DNA of 64,000 bases from Fen-1298 sp050015675 (GTDB taxonomy: Bacteria > Bacteroidota > Ignavibacteria > UBA10030), in the NCBI GenBank assembly GCA_050015675.1, contig JBEKAY010000005.1:53124-117123 (forward strand), read 5' to 3'. A program made the position numbers and the translations under genes. Every line of letters starts with the position of its first letter. Positions within the stretch are counted from its first letter, which is position 1. The notes under the pieces were generated by a model. That model was not told the DNA's origin. It was given only the letters and a program-made list of their open reading frames with translations, and did no database searches. Of the stretch, positions 17,153 through 25,592 are shown piece after piece.

Positions 17153-18601
17153 ATGTCGATCAAAGTATTTATTCCGACTCCCCTCCGGCCCTATACCGAG
17201 AAACAGGATATTGTTGAAGTAGAAGGGAAAACTGTAGAAGAAGCGCTGAAGAATCTCACATCAAAATACCGCCCGTTGCAGCAGCATCTTTATTCAGAAC
17301 AAGGCTCGCTGCGCAGTTATGTCAATATCTATGTCAACGACAGCGATATTCGATATTTATCAAAAGAGAAAACGCCCGTGAAAGAAACGGATTCCATCAG
17401 TATTATTCCATCCATTGCAGGCGGAGTCGAAATAGCTGAAGCGGAGGTTGAAGAAGGAGTTCAACTGTCGAAAGAAGAAATCCTTCGCTACAGCCGGCAT
17501 CTCATCATTCCTGAAGTAGGAATGAATGGACAGAAGAAATTAAAAGCTGCAAGTGTACTTCTCATCGGCGCAGGCGGACTTGGCTCGCCGCTGGCGCTGT
17601 ATCTCGCTGCAGCAGGAGTAGGTAGAATCGGTATTGTGGACTTTGATGTTGTCGATGAAACCAACTTACAGCGCCAGATTATGCATACGACGAACGATAT
17701 CGGAAGATCGAAACTTGAATCTGCCAGGGAATCAATCATAGAGATAAATCCTAATGTGAAAGTCGAAACATATCCAATACGTTTGTCATCAGACAATGCC
17801 CTGGAGCTGTTCAAGGACTATGATGTCATTGTGGACGGCACGGACAATTTTCCAACACGCTATCTGGTCAACGATGCATGCGTACTGCTCGGCAAACCGA
17901 ATGTGTACGGATCTATCTTCCGGTTTGATGGACAGGTGACTGTCTTTGATTCAAATCGTGGGCCATGCTATCGGTGTCTTTACCCGACACCACCTCCGCC
18001 CGGACTCGTTCCGAGCTGTGCAGAAGGAGGCGTGTTAGGAGTTCTGCCGGGAATTATCGGCACGCTTCAGGCATTGGAGACAATCAAGTTGATTCTTGGA
18101 GAAGGCGAACCACTCATCGGGCGGCTCGTATTGTTCGACGCTCTCAAACTCAAGTTCCGTGAATTTACTCTTAAAAAGAATCCCGAGTGTCCGGTGTGCG
18201 GCACTGCTCCAACGATTCATCGGTTGATTGACTATGAACAATTTTGCGGAATAGAACCGCCCATCAAACCAAAATTTAATTTTGGCGCATCGGAAATTTC
18301 TGTGGAAGAATTAAAAAGCCGTTTGGACCATGGCGATGATCTCTATATTCTCGATGTGCGCGAGCCGAACGAGTACGAAATTGCAAACCTTGGCGGACAC
18401 TTGATTCCATTAGCAGAACTACCAGAACGCATATCCGAGCTCGATCCGGATAAAGAGATCATTGTCCATTGTAAATCCGGCGGAAGGAGTGCAAGAGCTG
18501 TGCGGTTTCTCCAAAAAGCGGGATTCGCAAACGCGAAGAACCTTGCCGGCGGTATCGACGCATGGGCTCAACGAATCGATCCTCGGGTACCCCGCTATTG
18601 A
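17153..18601 (+). CDS. Fusion of ThiS/MoaD-like sulfur carrier, ThiF/MoeB-like E1 enzyme and rhodanese
   Basis: A 482-residue protein in three parts. Residues 1-91 are a beta-grasp carrier ending in Gly90-Gly91 (IAGG), the terminal motif of ThiS, MoaD and CysO. Residues about 110-350 are an E1 adenylating domain with GAGGLGSPLALYLAAAGVG, DFDVVDETNLQRQ, the CxxC pairs CYRC and CPVC for zinc, and a crossover cysteine C289 in PSCAEGGVLG. Residues about 375-482 form a rhodanese domain with C440 in CKSGGRSA. The E1 plus rhodanese resembles MOCS3/MoeZ. Because the carrier continues directly into VEIAEAE, its Gly-Gly is internal and needs cleavage to become a thiocarboxylate donor, unless the fused form works otherwise. 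It is the last gene of the operon. Confidence 0.92.
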   Translation: MSIKVFIPTPLRPYTEKQDIVEVEGKTVEEALKNLTSKYRPLQQHLYSEQGSLRSYVNIYVNDSDIRYLSKEKTPVKETDSISIIPSIAGGVEIAEAEVEEGVQLSKEEILRYSRHLIIPEVGMNGQKKLKAASVLLIGAGGLGSPLALYLAAAGVGRIGIVDFDVVDETNLQRQIMHTTNDIGRSKLESARESIIEINPNVKVETYPIRLSSDNALELFKDYDVIVDGTDNFPTRYLVNDACVLLGKPNVYGSIFRFDGQVTVFDSNRGPCYRCLYPTPPPPGLVPSCAEGGVLGVLPGIIGTLQALETIKLILGEGEPLIGRLVLFDALKLKFREFTLKKNPECPVCGTAPTIHRLIDYEQFCGIEPPIKPKFNFGASEISVEELKSRLDHGDDLYILDVREPNEYEIANLGGHLIPLAELPERISELDPDKEIIVHCKSGGRSARAVRFLQKAGFANAKNLAGGIDAWAQRIDPRVPRY

Positions 18602-18754
18602 CAATGGTTTAAATCCCGTTGCTACCTCGTGGGTGCTTAATTGAAAGTTATTTGAAAAGTCTTTTAAAATCATTATCATTGTACAAATAATAAACCGTTT
18701 GTTCTGGCCCCGAAAGCTTTCAGGATTAGCAACAACAACATTAGGAGTATCAAA

Positions 18755-20842
18755 ATGAGAACAAAAGTTATCCTATTAACGCTTTTATTGAACACATTAC
18801 TATTCATTGATTCATTAGCTCAAAAAATGCCTCTCGTCTATGATGTTGAGAATACAGGTGCGGACTGTCCGATACCGTATTTGCCTTCATTCAACGAACT
18901 TCCTACCATCCAGGCTTTACCCGACCCGTTTGAGTGGGCCGATGGCAGAGGTCGCATCTCAAACTTCTTCGATTGGCGGTACCGGCGTGCTGAGATCAAA
19001 GCTCAGATCCAAAATTATGAGATTGGACCCAAGCCAGCTGTTGATCCATCACAAGTTACTGCCAGTTACTCTGGTGGAACACTCACAGTGAATGTAACTG
19101 TGAATGGACAGACGCTCACGCTGACTTCGCAAGTTATCCTCCCATCGGGGAGCGGCCCCTTCCCTGCAGTGATCGGTATGCTTCAAAGTATCCCGTCTAC
19201 CATCTTTAGCAGTCGCAATATTGCACAAATCACTTTCAACTATAATCAGGTAACGACTGATGGCAGCGCGAACAATACGAACCCCTACTACCGGCTTTAC
19301 CCTTATCTTAACATTGATAATACGGGACAATACAGCGCATGGGCTTGGGGAGTCAGCCGTATAATCGATGGCTTGGAATTGGTTCAGAATGTTCTCCCCA
19401 TAGATCTAAAGCACATAGCCGTTTCCGGTTGCTCCCGTGGTGGCAAAATGGCACTCTTTGCCGGGGCGCTTGACGAGCGTGTTGCACTTACAATTGCCCA
19501 AGAGTCGGGTGGCGGTGGCGCCACGTCGTGGCGATACTCGCAGTCCGAGCCTAATGGTACCGTGGAAAAGATAGATAATACAGATCACAATTGGTTTATG
19601 AATTCCATGACCCAATTTTCCAGCAATAATGTTTCGTACCTCCCAGAGGATCATCATGAGTTAATGGCAATGTGTGCGCCCCGTGCGTTGTACGTTACGG
19701 CAAACCCGGATTATACATGGCTGTCAAATCCGTCGTGCTACGTCTGTAGTAAGGCTTGTCAGCAGGTCTATAATACTCTTGGCATAGCCGATAGGTTCGG
19801 TTTTTCCATTGTCGGCGGACATCAGCACTGCCAGTTCCCGAGCAGCCAAATACCGGAAATTCAAGCCTTTGTGGATAAGTTCCTACTTGGCAAGGCAGGC
19901 GTAAGGACGAACGTCGCTACAACTCCGTATAATACCGACCTTTCCCGCTGGATTACGTGGACTACACCAGCACTTTCTAACGATACATCTTTTTTTGGAT
20001 CGGCATCTTTAATCTATCCTACGAATCTTCAAATAGGTGTGGATTCAAATATTACCGTTAAATGGACCACGGTAAAAGATGCACAAAAGTATTTTATCCA
20101 ATTATCAATAGACCCGACATTTACAACCATTGATAAGAGTGATTCAACGACTACAGATACTGTAAAAACATTCACCGGCTTATTAGAAAATAAAAAATAC
20201 TATTGGCGTGTCCTAGTAAAAAGTACTGCTGGTTTAGGTCCATGGAGCGAACAATGGAGCTTTATCACAGAACTACCACCAGCTAAGCCGCAATTAGTTG
20301 ATGCCATACCAATTCAAAATCAACCCTCTGTAACATTTAGGTGGAAACAAGTAAAAGACGCTGATCAATATTTTATCCAAGTATCTTACATGCAGAGCTT
20401 CGGTGCTTTAAATAATAGAGATTCTACAACATCAGATACCGTCAAAACTTTAACGGGCTTTTATGAAGGACAAAATTTCTATTGGAGAGTTCAAGCAAAA
20501 AATCTTGCGGGCTTTGGTCCATGGAGCGATGCATCGAATTTTACTGTAACTTCAGTTGTTAAAGAAGAAGAAATACCAACAGAGTATTCAATAAGTCAGA
20601 ACTATCCCAACCCATTCAACCCGACTACAAAATTAAAATTTGCTTTGCCGCAAAGGTCGCTAACAAAACTGATTATTTACGATCTCCTTGGTAGAGAAGT
20701 ACAGACCCTAATAAATAAAGAGCTAGAAGCGGGTTATCACGAAATTAATTTCGATGCAAACAAAATCCCAAGCGGAATCTATTTCTACAGAATTCAATCC
20801 GGAGATTTTATTCAGACAAAGAAAATGATTCTAATCAAATAA
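18755..20842 (+). CDS. Secreted CE15-like glucuronoyl esterase with T9SS sorting domain
   Basis: A 695-residue exported protein. After a signal peptide (LLTLLLNTLLFIDSLAQ) comes an alpha/beta hydrolase of carbohydrate esterase family 15: nucleophile S227 in GCSRGGKMAL, acid E250 in AQESGGGG, histidine H356 in GGHQHCQF. CE15 enzymes cleave esters between glucuronoxylan and lignin. Two fibronectin-type or similar beta repeats follow (about 420-505 and 510-600, both containing WR and WS motifs). The last 80 residues are a type IX secretion sorting domain starting QNYPNPFNP. The DNA of this domain is closely related to that at 25305-25550. Confidence 0.9.
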   Translation: MRTKVILLTLLLNTLLFIDSLAQKMPLVYDVENTGADCPIPYLPSFNELPTIQALPDPFEWADGRGRISNFFDWRYRRAEIKAQIQNYEIGPKPAVDPSQVTASYSGGTLTVNVTVNGQTLTLTSQVILPSGSGPFPAVIGMLQSIPSTIFSSRNIAQITFNYNQVTTDGSANNTNPYYRLYPYLNIDNTGQYSAWAWGVSRIIDGLELVQNVLPIDLKHIAVSGCSRGGKMALFAGALDERVALTIAQESGGGGATSWRYSQSEPNGTVEKIDNTDHNWFMNSMTQFSSNNVSYLPEDHHELMAMCAPRALYVTANPDYTWLSNPSCYVCSKACQQVYNTLGIADRFGFSIVGGHQHCQFPSSQIPEIQAFVDKFLLGKAGVRTNVATTPYNTDLSRWITWTTPALSNDTSFFGSASLIYPTNLQIGVDSNITVKWTTVKDAQKYFIQLSIDPTFTTIDKSDSTTTDTVKTFTGLLENKKYYWRVLVKSTAGLGPWSEQWSFITELPPAKPQLVDAIPIQNQPSVTFRWKQVKDADQYFIQVSYMQSFGALNNRDSTTSDTVKTLTGFYEGQNFYWRVQAKNLAGFGPWSDASNFTVTSVVKEEEIPTEYSISQNYPNPFNPTTKLKFALPQRSLTKLIIYDLLGREVQTLINKELEAGYHEINFDANKIPSGIYFYRIQSGDFIQTKKMILIK
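20597..20842 (+). repeat. T9SS sorting-domain module, copy 1
   Basis: These 246 bases encode the sorting domain and align without gaps to 25305-25550, which has the same length. By eye most positions are identical, including long runs around ATTTACGATCTCC and TTTCGATGCAAA, while the catalytic regions upstream are unrelated. This suggests shuffling or conversion of a C-terminal module. Confidence 0.75.
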
Positions 20843-21170
20843 GACTAAGGCTAACATGCCGATTAGCACGAACAGCGTTATTCGTTAATGCAGCTTGAGT
20901 ACCATTTTGTTTCCTAACTGACCAATCGATATACATATATTAGATTTATTATTTTGTGATTCTTCAAATAAACTAGAATCCTGTTGTCGGTTGTACTCCA
21001 ATAAGTGAAACGTGTAACCATTGTATAGCCGAAATAACTCTGCACATATATCTGGACGATAACGTAATGGTAGATCGAAATGGATTTAATCTAAATGACG
21101 CACAACCAGGCGCTCAAGTGGCGCCGGAAGTACCGTGCGTTAGGGCGCGGACAAATGTTATAATAAAAGA
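20843..21170. other. Intergenic stretch with a strong hairpin
   Basis: Nothing coding is seen between the esterase and the toxin gene. Near the toxin's 3' end is a long interrupted hairpin (21098-21140, separate entry). A short GCTAA/TTAGC inverted repeat just after the esterase stop (20850-20867) lacks a T tract and is not a convincing terminator. Confidence 0.5.
21098..21140. repeat. attC-like interrupted hairpin next to toxin-antitoxin pair
   Basis: ACGCAC (21098-21103) pairs with GTGCGT (21135-21140), and GGCGC (21109-21113) pairs with GCGCC (21121-21125), with TCAAG in the loop and GTTAGGG overlapping the right end. Integron attC sites combine a GTTRRRY right end, a long imperfect stem and TCAAG. 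The left RYYYAAC box is not clear here, so this may be a decayed attC or just a hairpin. It sits 30 bases from the end of the doc-like gene. Confidence 0.3.
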
Positions 21171-21569
21171 CTATCGGTGAGAAAATCGGGTTGAGTGTTC
21201 TGCAAGCCAAGATGAGAGTTGCGCTTTAGAGAGTTTACCTGATGCAAGAGTCATCATCATAACGTAGGATTCTTCTTCATTAGCAGATATTTCCCAACCG
21301 TTCTTTTGAAGGAAAATGTCCATTAATACAAATGCGACTCTCTTATTCCCATCAACGAATGGATGATTCATACAAATATGGAATCCATTAGCGGCTGCTT
21401 TATCAAAAATTGTCCTATGTGTATATTTTCCACGTATTGTCATTTTGGGCTGAACAAGCGCAGATTCCAAAAGATTCCTATCACGAAGTCCTTTTTCTCC
21501 GCCATATCGTTGCAATAAGTCCGTATGAATCGTGATGACAATCTCTTCAGGTATGAAATGAATGGACAT
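21171..21569 (-). CDS. Doc-type (death-on-curing, Fic fold) toxin
   Basis: A 132-residue Fic-fold protein with the Doc variant motif NHPFVDGNKRVAF. Doc kinases phosphorylate elongation factor EF-Tu and stop translation. N-terminal IPEEIVITIHTDLLQRYGGEKGLRDRNLLESALVQP is typical of the family. The start codon overlaps the antitoxin stop by one base (TAATG), giving tight coupling. Several such pairs use an AbrB-fold antitoxin in place of Phd, as here. Confidence 0.92.
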   Translation of the reverse strand: MSIHFIPEEIVITIHTDLLQRYGGEKGLRDRNLLESALVQPKMTIRGKYTHRTIFDKAAANGFHICMNHPFVDGNKRVAFVLMDIFLQKNGWEISANEEESYVMMMTLASGKLSKAQLSSWLAEHSTRFSHR

Positions 21570-21793
21570 TATTTAGCCAGAGCTTTGAGAGTATTTCGAA
21601 AGTGCTTGTTTGTGCGTTCGTATGCTTTTGCCCACTCGGAGAATTTAGGACTAAATGGAGTCAGAATAACACCTTCATCGGTTTCGATGAGATGTAATTC
21701 GTCTCCTTCATTGAGATTATAGTTAGCAATGATAGTCCTCGGCAGCGTAATGCCAAGGCTATTACCTATACGACGCAAAGCAGTTTTGAGCAT
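21569..21793 (-). CDS. AbrB/MazE/SpoVT-fold antitoxin
   Basis: A 74-residue protein with a swapped-hairpin AbrB domain: LRRIGNSLGITLPRTIIANY followed by EGDELHLIETDEGVILTPF. The C-terminal helix (FSEWAKAYERTNKHFRNTLK) is probably the toxin-neutralising tail. It precedes and overlaps the doc-type toxin gene, the normal antitoxin-first order. AbrB-fold antitoxins usually bind their own promoter; the region upstream (21794-21840) is AT-rich. Confidence 0.9.
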   Translation of the reverse strand: MLKTALRRIGNSLGITLPRTIIANYNLNEGDELHLIETDEGVILTPFSPKFSEWAKAYERTNKHFRNTLKALAK

Positions 21794-21872
21794 CGGTTTA
21801 TTCCTTATGATTTTGATATATTATAACAATTGTATTACTCATAATCAAATGTTTCTGCGCCTTCCAAGAAAC

Positions 21873-22134
21873 TCATTGAGTGGCTGTAGGGATGGGTTGA
21901 AATCCTAAGGATTTGGCTTTGTCGTTAAGGTGACGGAGAAAGCGGACTTTATATTTTTCGTTGTAATAATCTACACCGAGGTCAACATAATCAACTTTGT
22001 CTTTGAGCATTTTGTAGATAATGCGAGGAATTTAACAGGCAGTGGCTTTGAGAGCATGTCTAAATCCCTTTCTTTGCTTTCATCCGTTTGTAAAAGACAG
22101 AGAGTGCAGAATGTTTATTAGCGGCAATGTGTCC
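21873..22134 (-). pseudogene. IS110-family transposase C-terminal relic
   Basis: Read on the minus strand, one frame gives GHIAANKHSALSVFYKRMKA and then a stop, and a shifted frame gives RHALKATAC, a stop, then PRIIYKMLKDKVDYVDLGV with DYYNEKYKVRFLRHLNDKAK and a final stop. The YxDLGxxYY element followed by an arginine/lysine-rich helix and LGF is the tail of IS110-type DEDD transposases. At least one frameshift and one nonsense codon make it nonfunctional. No terminal sequences were identified. Confidence 0.65.
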
Positions 22135-22253
22135 TGAAACTTAGGGGGTGTTGATACTTTTGCAATCGCAAAAAACTAATATAAATTATAGTGATTTATA
22201 AAACTTTCGATGGTTGTTTATTTACTAATTATAATATGAGGATATGCGTAATT

Positions 22254-23687
22254 ATGAAAACTACTTTTACATTGATTTTTATTTCGTTGATTCTTTCTTT
22301 CCACTCTCTTTGCGCTCAACAAAATCAAAAAAACAGGGTAATTATCTTAACCGATATCGAAGCTGATCCGGACGATACACAATCCTTAATTCGTTTGCTT
22401 TTGTATTCCAGTGTCATAGATATAGAAGGATTCATTGCCACCACCTCCACTCACCAAAAGACCAAAGTAGCCCCTGAATCTATAAAAAAAGTAATTTATG
22501 CATATGGCAAGGTACAAGTTAACCTGAAAAAGCATGAAGCGGGTTATCCTGATGCTGAAGCGCTCATGATGCTGGTAAAGCAAGGAATACCAGAGTATGG
22601 TATGCAGGGAGTTGGCAAGGGGAAAGATTCAGAAGGTTCAGATTGGATTATAAAAGTACTGGAAAAAAACGACGAGCGTCCGCTCTGGATTTCCGTTTGG
22701 GGAGGCACCAATACCCTAGCTCAGGCACTTTATAAAATCAGAAAAACAAAAAATGAAATAGAAACTAAAAAGTTGATTGCAAAACTAAGAGTCTATACTA
22801 TCTCCGATCAAGATGATAGCGGAATATGGATTAGAAATAATTTCCCTGATCTGTTTTATATTGTCAGTCCGGGTAGTTATGGAAATTCAACATGGATTGC
22901 TATCAATCAGTTTGTGTCAGGTATAAATAATGAAATGATTAGCAATAAATGGTTGGCGCAAAACATCCAACAATGCCACGGACAGCTTGGCGCCTTGTAT
23001 CCTGATGTAGCCTATGGAATGGAGGGAGATACCCCATCTTGGTTGTCTTTAATTCCGAATGGATTAAGTGTGCCGGAACATCCGGACTGGGGAGGTTGGG
23101 GTGGTCGTTATGAACTATTCTTACCTGAGTATTCATCTTTGGATACCGGAGGATTTACAGGTGGAGTGCCAGTAGAACCCGAGACCCGAGCCATCTGGAC
23201 TAATTCAGTTGATAGATATATACCGTTTGTTTATAATGAATGTGGACGTGCAGTTAGAAAGGATACTGTTTCATTCACCAATAATAAAGTTACTTTGTGG
23301 CGCTGGAGAGATGATTTTCAAAATGATTTTGCAGCTCGCATGGATTGGTGCACTAAGTCATATCAGGAAGCCAATCATCCACCTATTCCAGCATTAGGAC
23401 ACGCTGAACAAATAAACGCAAAATCTGGTGAGGTCTTTAGTTTGGATGCCAGTGGTACTACCGACCCGGATGGAGATAATCTCAGTTACTTATGGTTTCA
23501 ATATCCAGAGGCAGGTTCATATAAAAAATTGATAAAAATTAATTCGGCAGAAAATTTATACAAGGTTTTTGTGTTAGCTCCTGATGTTGAAAAAAAAGAA
23601 ACTGCTCATTTCATTTTAAAAGTTACAGACAAGGGTAAACCACCATTATCAAGATACAAACGGGTAATTGTGAATATAATACCATAA
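22254..23687 (+). CDS. Secreted DUF1593 / Sde182-like nucleoside-hydrolase-fold protein
   Basis: A 477-residue protein with a signal peptide (FTLIFISLILSFHSLCAQQ). The first domain starts RVIILTDIEADPDDTQSLIR, the Asp-rich metal site typical of nucleoside-hydrolase folds, with ISVWGGTNTLAQAL and a second DDS motif. The C-terminal region has DASGTTDPDGDNLSYLWFQY, a PKD-like element found in cellulose-associated Sde182 proteins. The ATG at 22254 is chosen because upstream starts lack a signal peptide. It has no T9SS sorting domain, unlike its neighbours. The substrate is unknown but context suggests plant-polysaccharide use. Confidence 0.85.
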   Translation: MKTTFTLIFISLILSFHSLCAQQNQKNRVIILTDIEADPDDTQSLIRLLLYSSVIDIEGFIATTSTHQKTKVAPESIKKVIYAYGKVQVNLKKHEAGYPDAEALMMLVKQGIPEYGMQGVGKGKDSEGSDWIIKVLEKNDERPLWISVWGGTNTLAQALYKIRKTKNEIETKKLIAKLRVYTISDQDDSGIWIRNNFPDLFYIVSPGSYGNSTWIAINQFVSGINNEMISNKWLAQNIQQCHGQLGALYPDVAYGMEGDTPSWLSLIPNGLSVPEHPDWGGWGGRYELFLPEYSSLDTGGFTGGVPVEPETRAIWTNSVDRYIPFVYNECGRAVRKDTVSFTNNKVTLWRWRDDFQNDFAARMDWCTKSYQEANHPPIPALGHAEQINAKSGEVFSLDASGTTDPDGDNLSYLWFQYPEAGSYKKLIKINSAENLYKVFVLAPDVEKKETAHFILKVTDKGKPPLSRYKRVIVNIIP

Positions 23688-23835
23688 TAGAATAACGCAG
23701 CCACTAACATTTTCCGAACGCGTTACAAATGCGCAATAGAATGGGTTGATAGATAAACGAATTATACAATACCTTTGTTATCGGTATTAATTTTATTATT
23801 ATTGTTTACCAATAATATTTTTTAGGAAAACAAAA

Positions 23836-23904
23836 ATGAGAACAAAACCGATCCTGTTATTACATCTGAACGCACTTGTGGTTGCTAATTCATTAAACAT
23901 GTAA
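23836..23904 (+). pseudogene. Signal-peptide relic of a secreted protein
   Basis: A 22-codon frame starting MRTKPILLLHLNALVVANSL and ending at a stop resembles the signal peptide of the CE15-like esterase (MRTKVILLTLLLNTLLFIDSL). The DNA preceding both is also alike (an A-rich tract then ATGAGAACAAAA). Nothing coding follows, so it looks like the 5' stump of a deleted paralogue between two esterase genes. Confidence 0.5.
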
Positions 23905-23951
23905 CCTATAAAAGAGTTATCATACTTAATAGTATATTAAATAGAAATGTT

Positions 23952-25550
23952 ATGAAAGAACAAAAAATGCATGCAAGAATATTCTTATTGATAGCATTAC
24001 TCTTATTAACCACGAACGTGTATTCACAAGATCCGAATTTTTACATTTTCCTCTGCTTCGGACAGTCAAACATGGAAGGTCAAGGAGCAATTCAAGCACA
24101 AGACAGGACAGAGGATAATCGTTTCCAGGTTATGGAGGCTGTTGATTGTTCAAACCTGGGAAGGATAATGGGGTCCTGGTACACCGCTACTCCTCCGTTG
24201 TGCAGATGCTACAACGGCCTTAGCCCTGCCGATTATTTTGGCAGAACGATGGTTGCAAACCTTCCAGATAGCATCAGAGTAGGTGTTATCAATGTCTCTG
24301 TAGCCGGCTGCGGAATTGAACTGTTCGACAAAGATAATTATCAGGCATATGTAGCAACGGCTCCGTCGTGGATGATTGATATAATCAATTCATATGGCGG
24401 AAACCCCTATGCGCATCTTGTCCAAATCGCAAAATTGGCTCAGAGAGATGGTGTCATCAAGGGTATTCTGTTACATCAGGGTGAGTCGAATGTGGGTGAT
24501 TACGCATGGCCTTCAAAAGTCAAGGGAGTGTACGACAACCTGATTACTGACCTTGGGCTTGACCTCACCAAAGTGCCTCTACTCGCAGGTGAAGTGGTGA
24601 ATGCTGATCAGGGAGGAGCTTGCGCAAGTGTGAATTCTATAATTGCAACGCTACCCCAGACTATTCCCAATTCATACGTCATTTCTTCGAAAGGTTGCAC
24701 GGATACAACGGACAATTTGCATTTTAATTCGGCGGGTTACAGAAGACTTGGAACACGGTATGGGATGAAAATGCTTTCATTATTAGGTTATGATCCAAAT
24801 ACTTATCTGGAAGCTGAATGTGCGTTCGTTGGTAAGAAATGGGAAATAAAAGCTGATACCCAGGCTTCAAATGGAAAGTATGTAACGATCAAATCCGGTT
24901 TAAACAGTACTTCTGCAGCACCGACCGATGATTCAAGCAGCATTTATATTCCCTTTACGGTGTATGGTGATTCGACCTTTTACATATTTGCACGGTTGAA
25001 TTGTCCAACCCGTAATGACGATTCATACTGGGTAAAAATGGACTATGGAGAGTTTGTGAAGTGCGATTCATTGACGACAAGCGGGTGGCAGTGGTTGAAA
25101 TTAGGAAGTTACAATCTTACGAATGGTGATCACGACCTTCTCATTGCTTATTGCGAAGATGGTGCCAAACTTGATAAAATCTGCATTTCAAGTTATGACT
25201 ACACTCCAACGGGAACCGGTAACGTAGCCATAAACATTTGTAACGTTGACCCTACAACAAGTGTGTTAAATTCAATGGAAACACCTGATGGTTATGCATT
25301 GGAACAGAATTATCCGAATCCATTCAATCCAGCGACAAAAATAAAATTTGCTTTGCCGTTAAGGTCATTAACAAAACTGAGTATTTACGATCTCCTGGGC
25401 AGAGAAGTACAGATACTTATAAATAAAGAGTTAGAAGCAGGCTATCACGAAATAAATTTCGATGCAAATAGTTTCCCAAGCGGAATTTATTTCTACAAAA
25501 TTCAATCTGGAGATTTTATTCAAACAAAAAAAATGGTTTTAATGAAGTAG
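23952..25550 (+). CDS. Secreted SASA-type (CE6/sialate O-acetylesterase-like) esterase with T9SS sorting domain
   Basis: A 532-residue exported SGNH hydrolase. Signal peptide LLIALLLLTTNVYSQ is followed by the block I motif FGQSNMEGQG with nucleophile S39, then LLHQGESNVGDY (block with Gln-Gly-Glu-Ser) and TDNLHFNSAGYR carrying the catalytic Asp/His. Such domains deacetylate xylan or sialic acids. A carbohydrate-binding-like beta domain (about 295-415) leads to the T9SS sorting domain, EQNYPNPFNP to the end. The start could be the second Met (residue 6). The lack of a recognisable ribosome binding site leaves that open. Confidence 0.88.
   Translation: MKEQKMHARIFLLIALLLLTTNVYSQDPNFYIFLCFGQSNMEGQGAIQAQDRTEDNRFQVMEAVDCSNLGRIMGSWYTATPPLCRCYNGLSPADYFGRTMVANLPDSIRVGVINVSVAGCGIELFDKDNYQAYVATAPSWMIDIINSYGGNPYAHLVQIAKLAQRDGVIKGILLHQGESNVGDYAWPSKVKGVYDNLITDLGLDLTKVPLLAGEVVNADQGGACASVNSIIATLPQTIPNSYVISSKGCTDTTDNLHFNSAGYRRLGTRYGMKMLSLLGYDPNTYLEAECAFVGKKWEIKADTQASNGKYVTIKSGLNSTSAAPTDDSSSIYIPFTVYGDSTFYIFARLNCPTRNDDSYWVKMDYGEFVKCDSLTTSGWQWLKLGSYNLTNGDHDLLIAYCEDGAKLDKICISSYDYTPTGTGNVAINICNVDPTTSVLNSMETPDGYALEQNYPNPFNPATKIKFALPLRSLTKLSIYDLLGREVQILINKELEAGYHEINFDANSFPSGIYFYKIQSGDFIQTKKMVLMK
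25305..25550 (+). repeat. T9SS sorting-domain module, copy 2
   Basis: Gapless 246-base counterpart of 20597-20842, encoding QNYPNPFNPATKIKFALP onward. Differences are scattered and partly synonymous, so the module has been under selection since duplication. Confidence 0.75.
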
Positions 25551-25592
25551 AAATAAATTCCATGGATAAATAGAAATAGAGAAAATATAATA

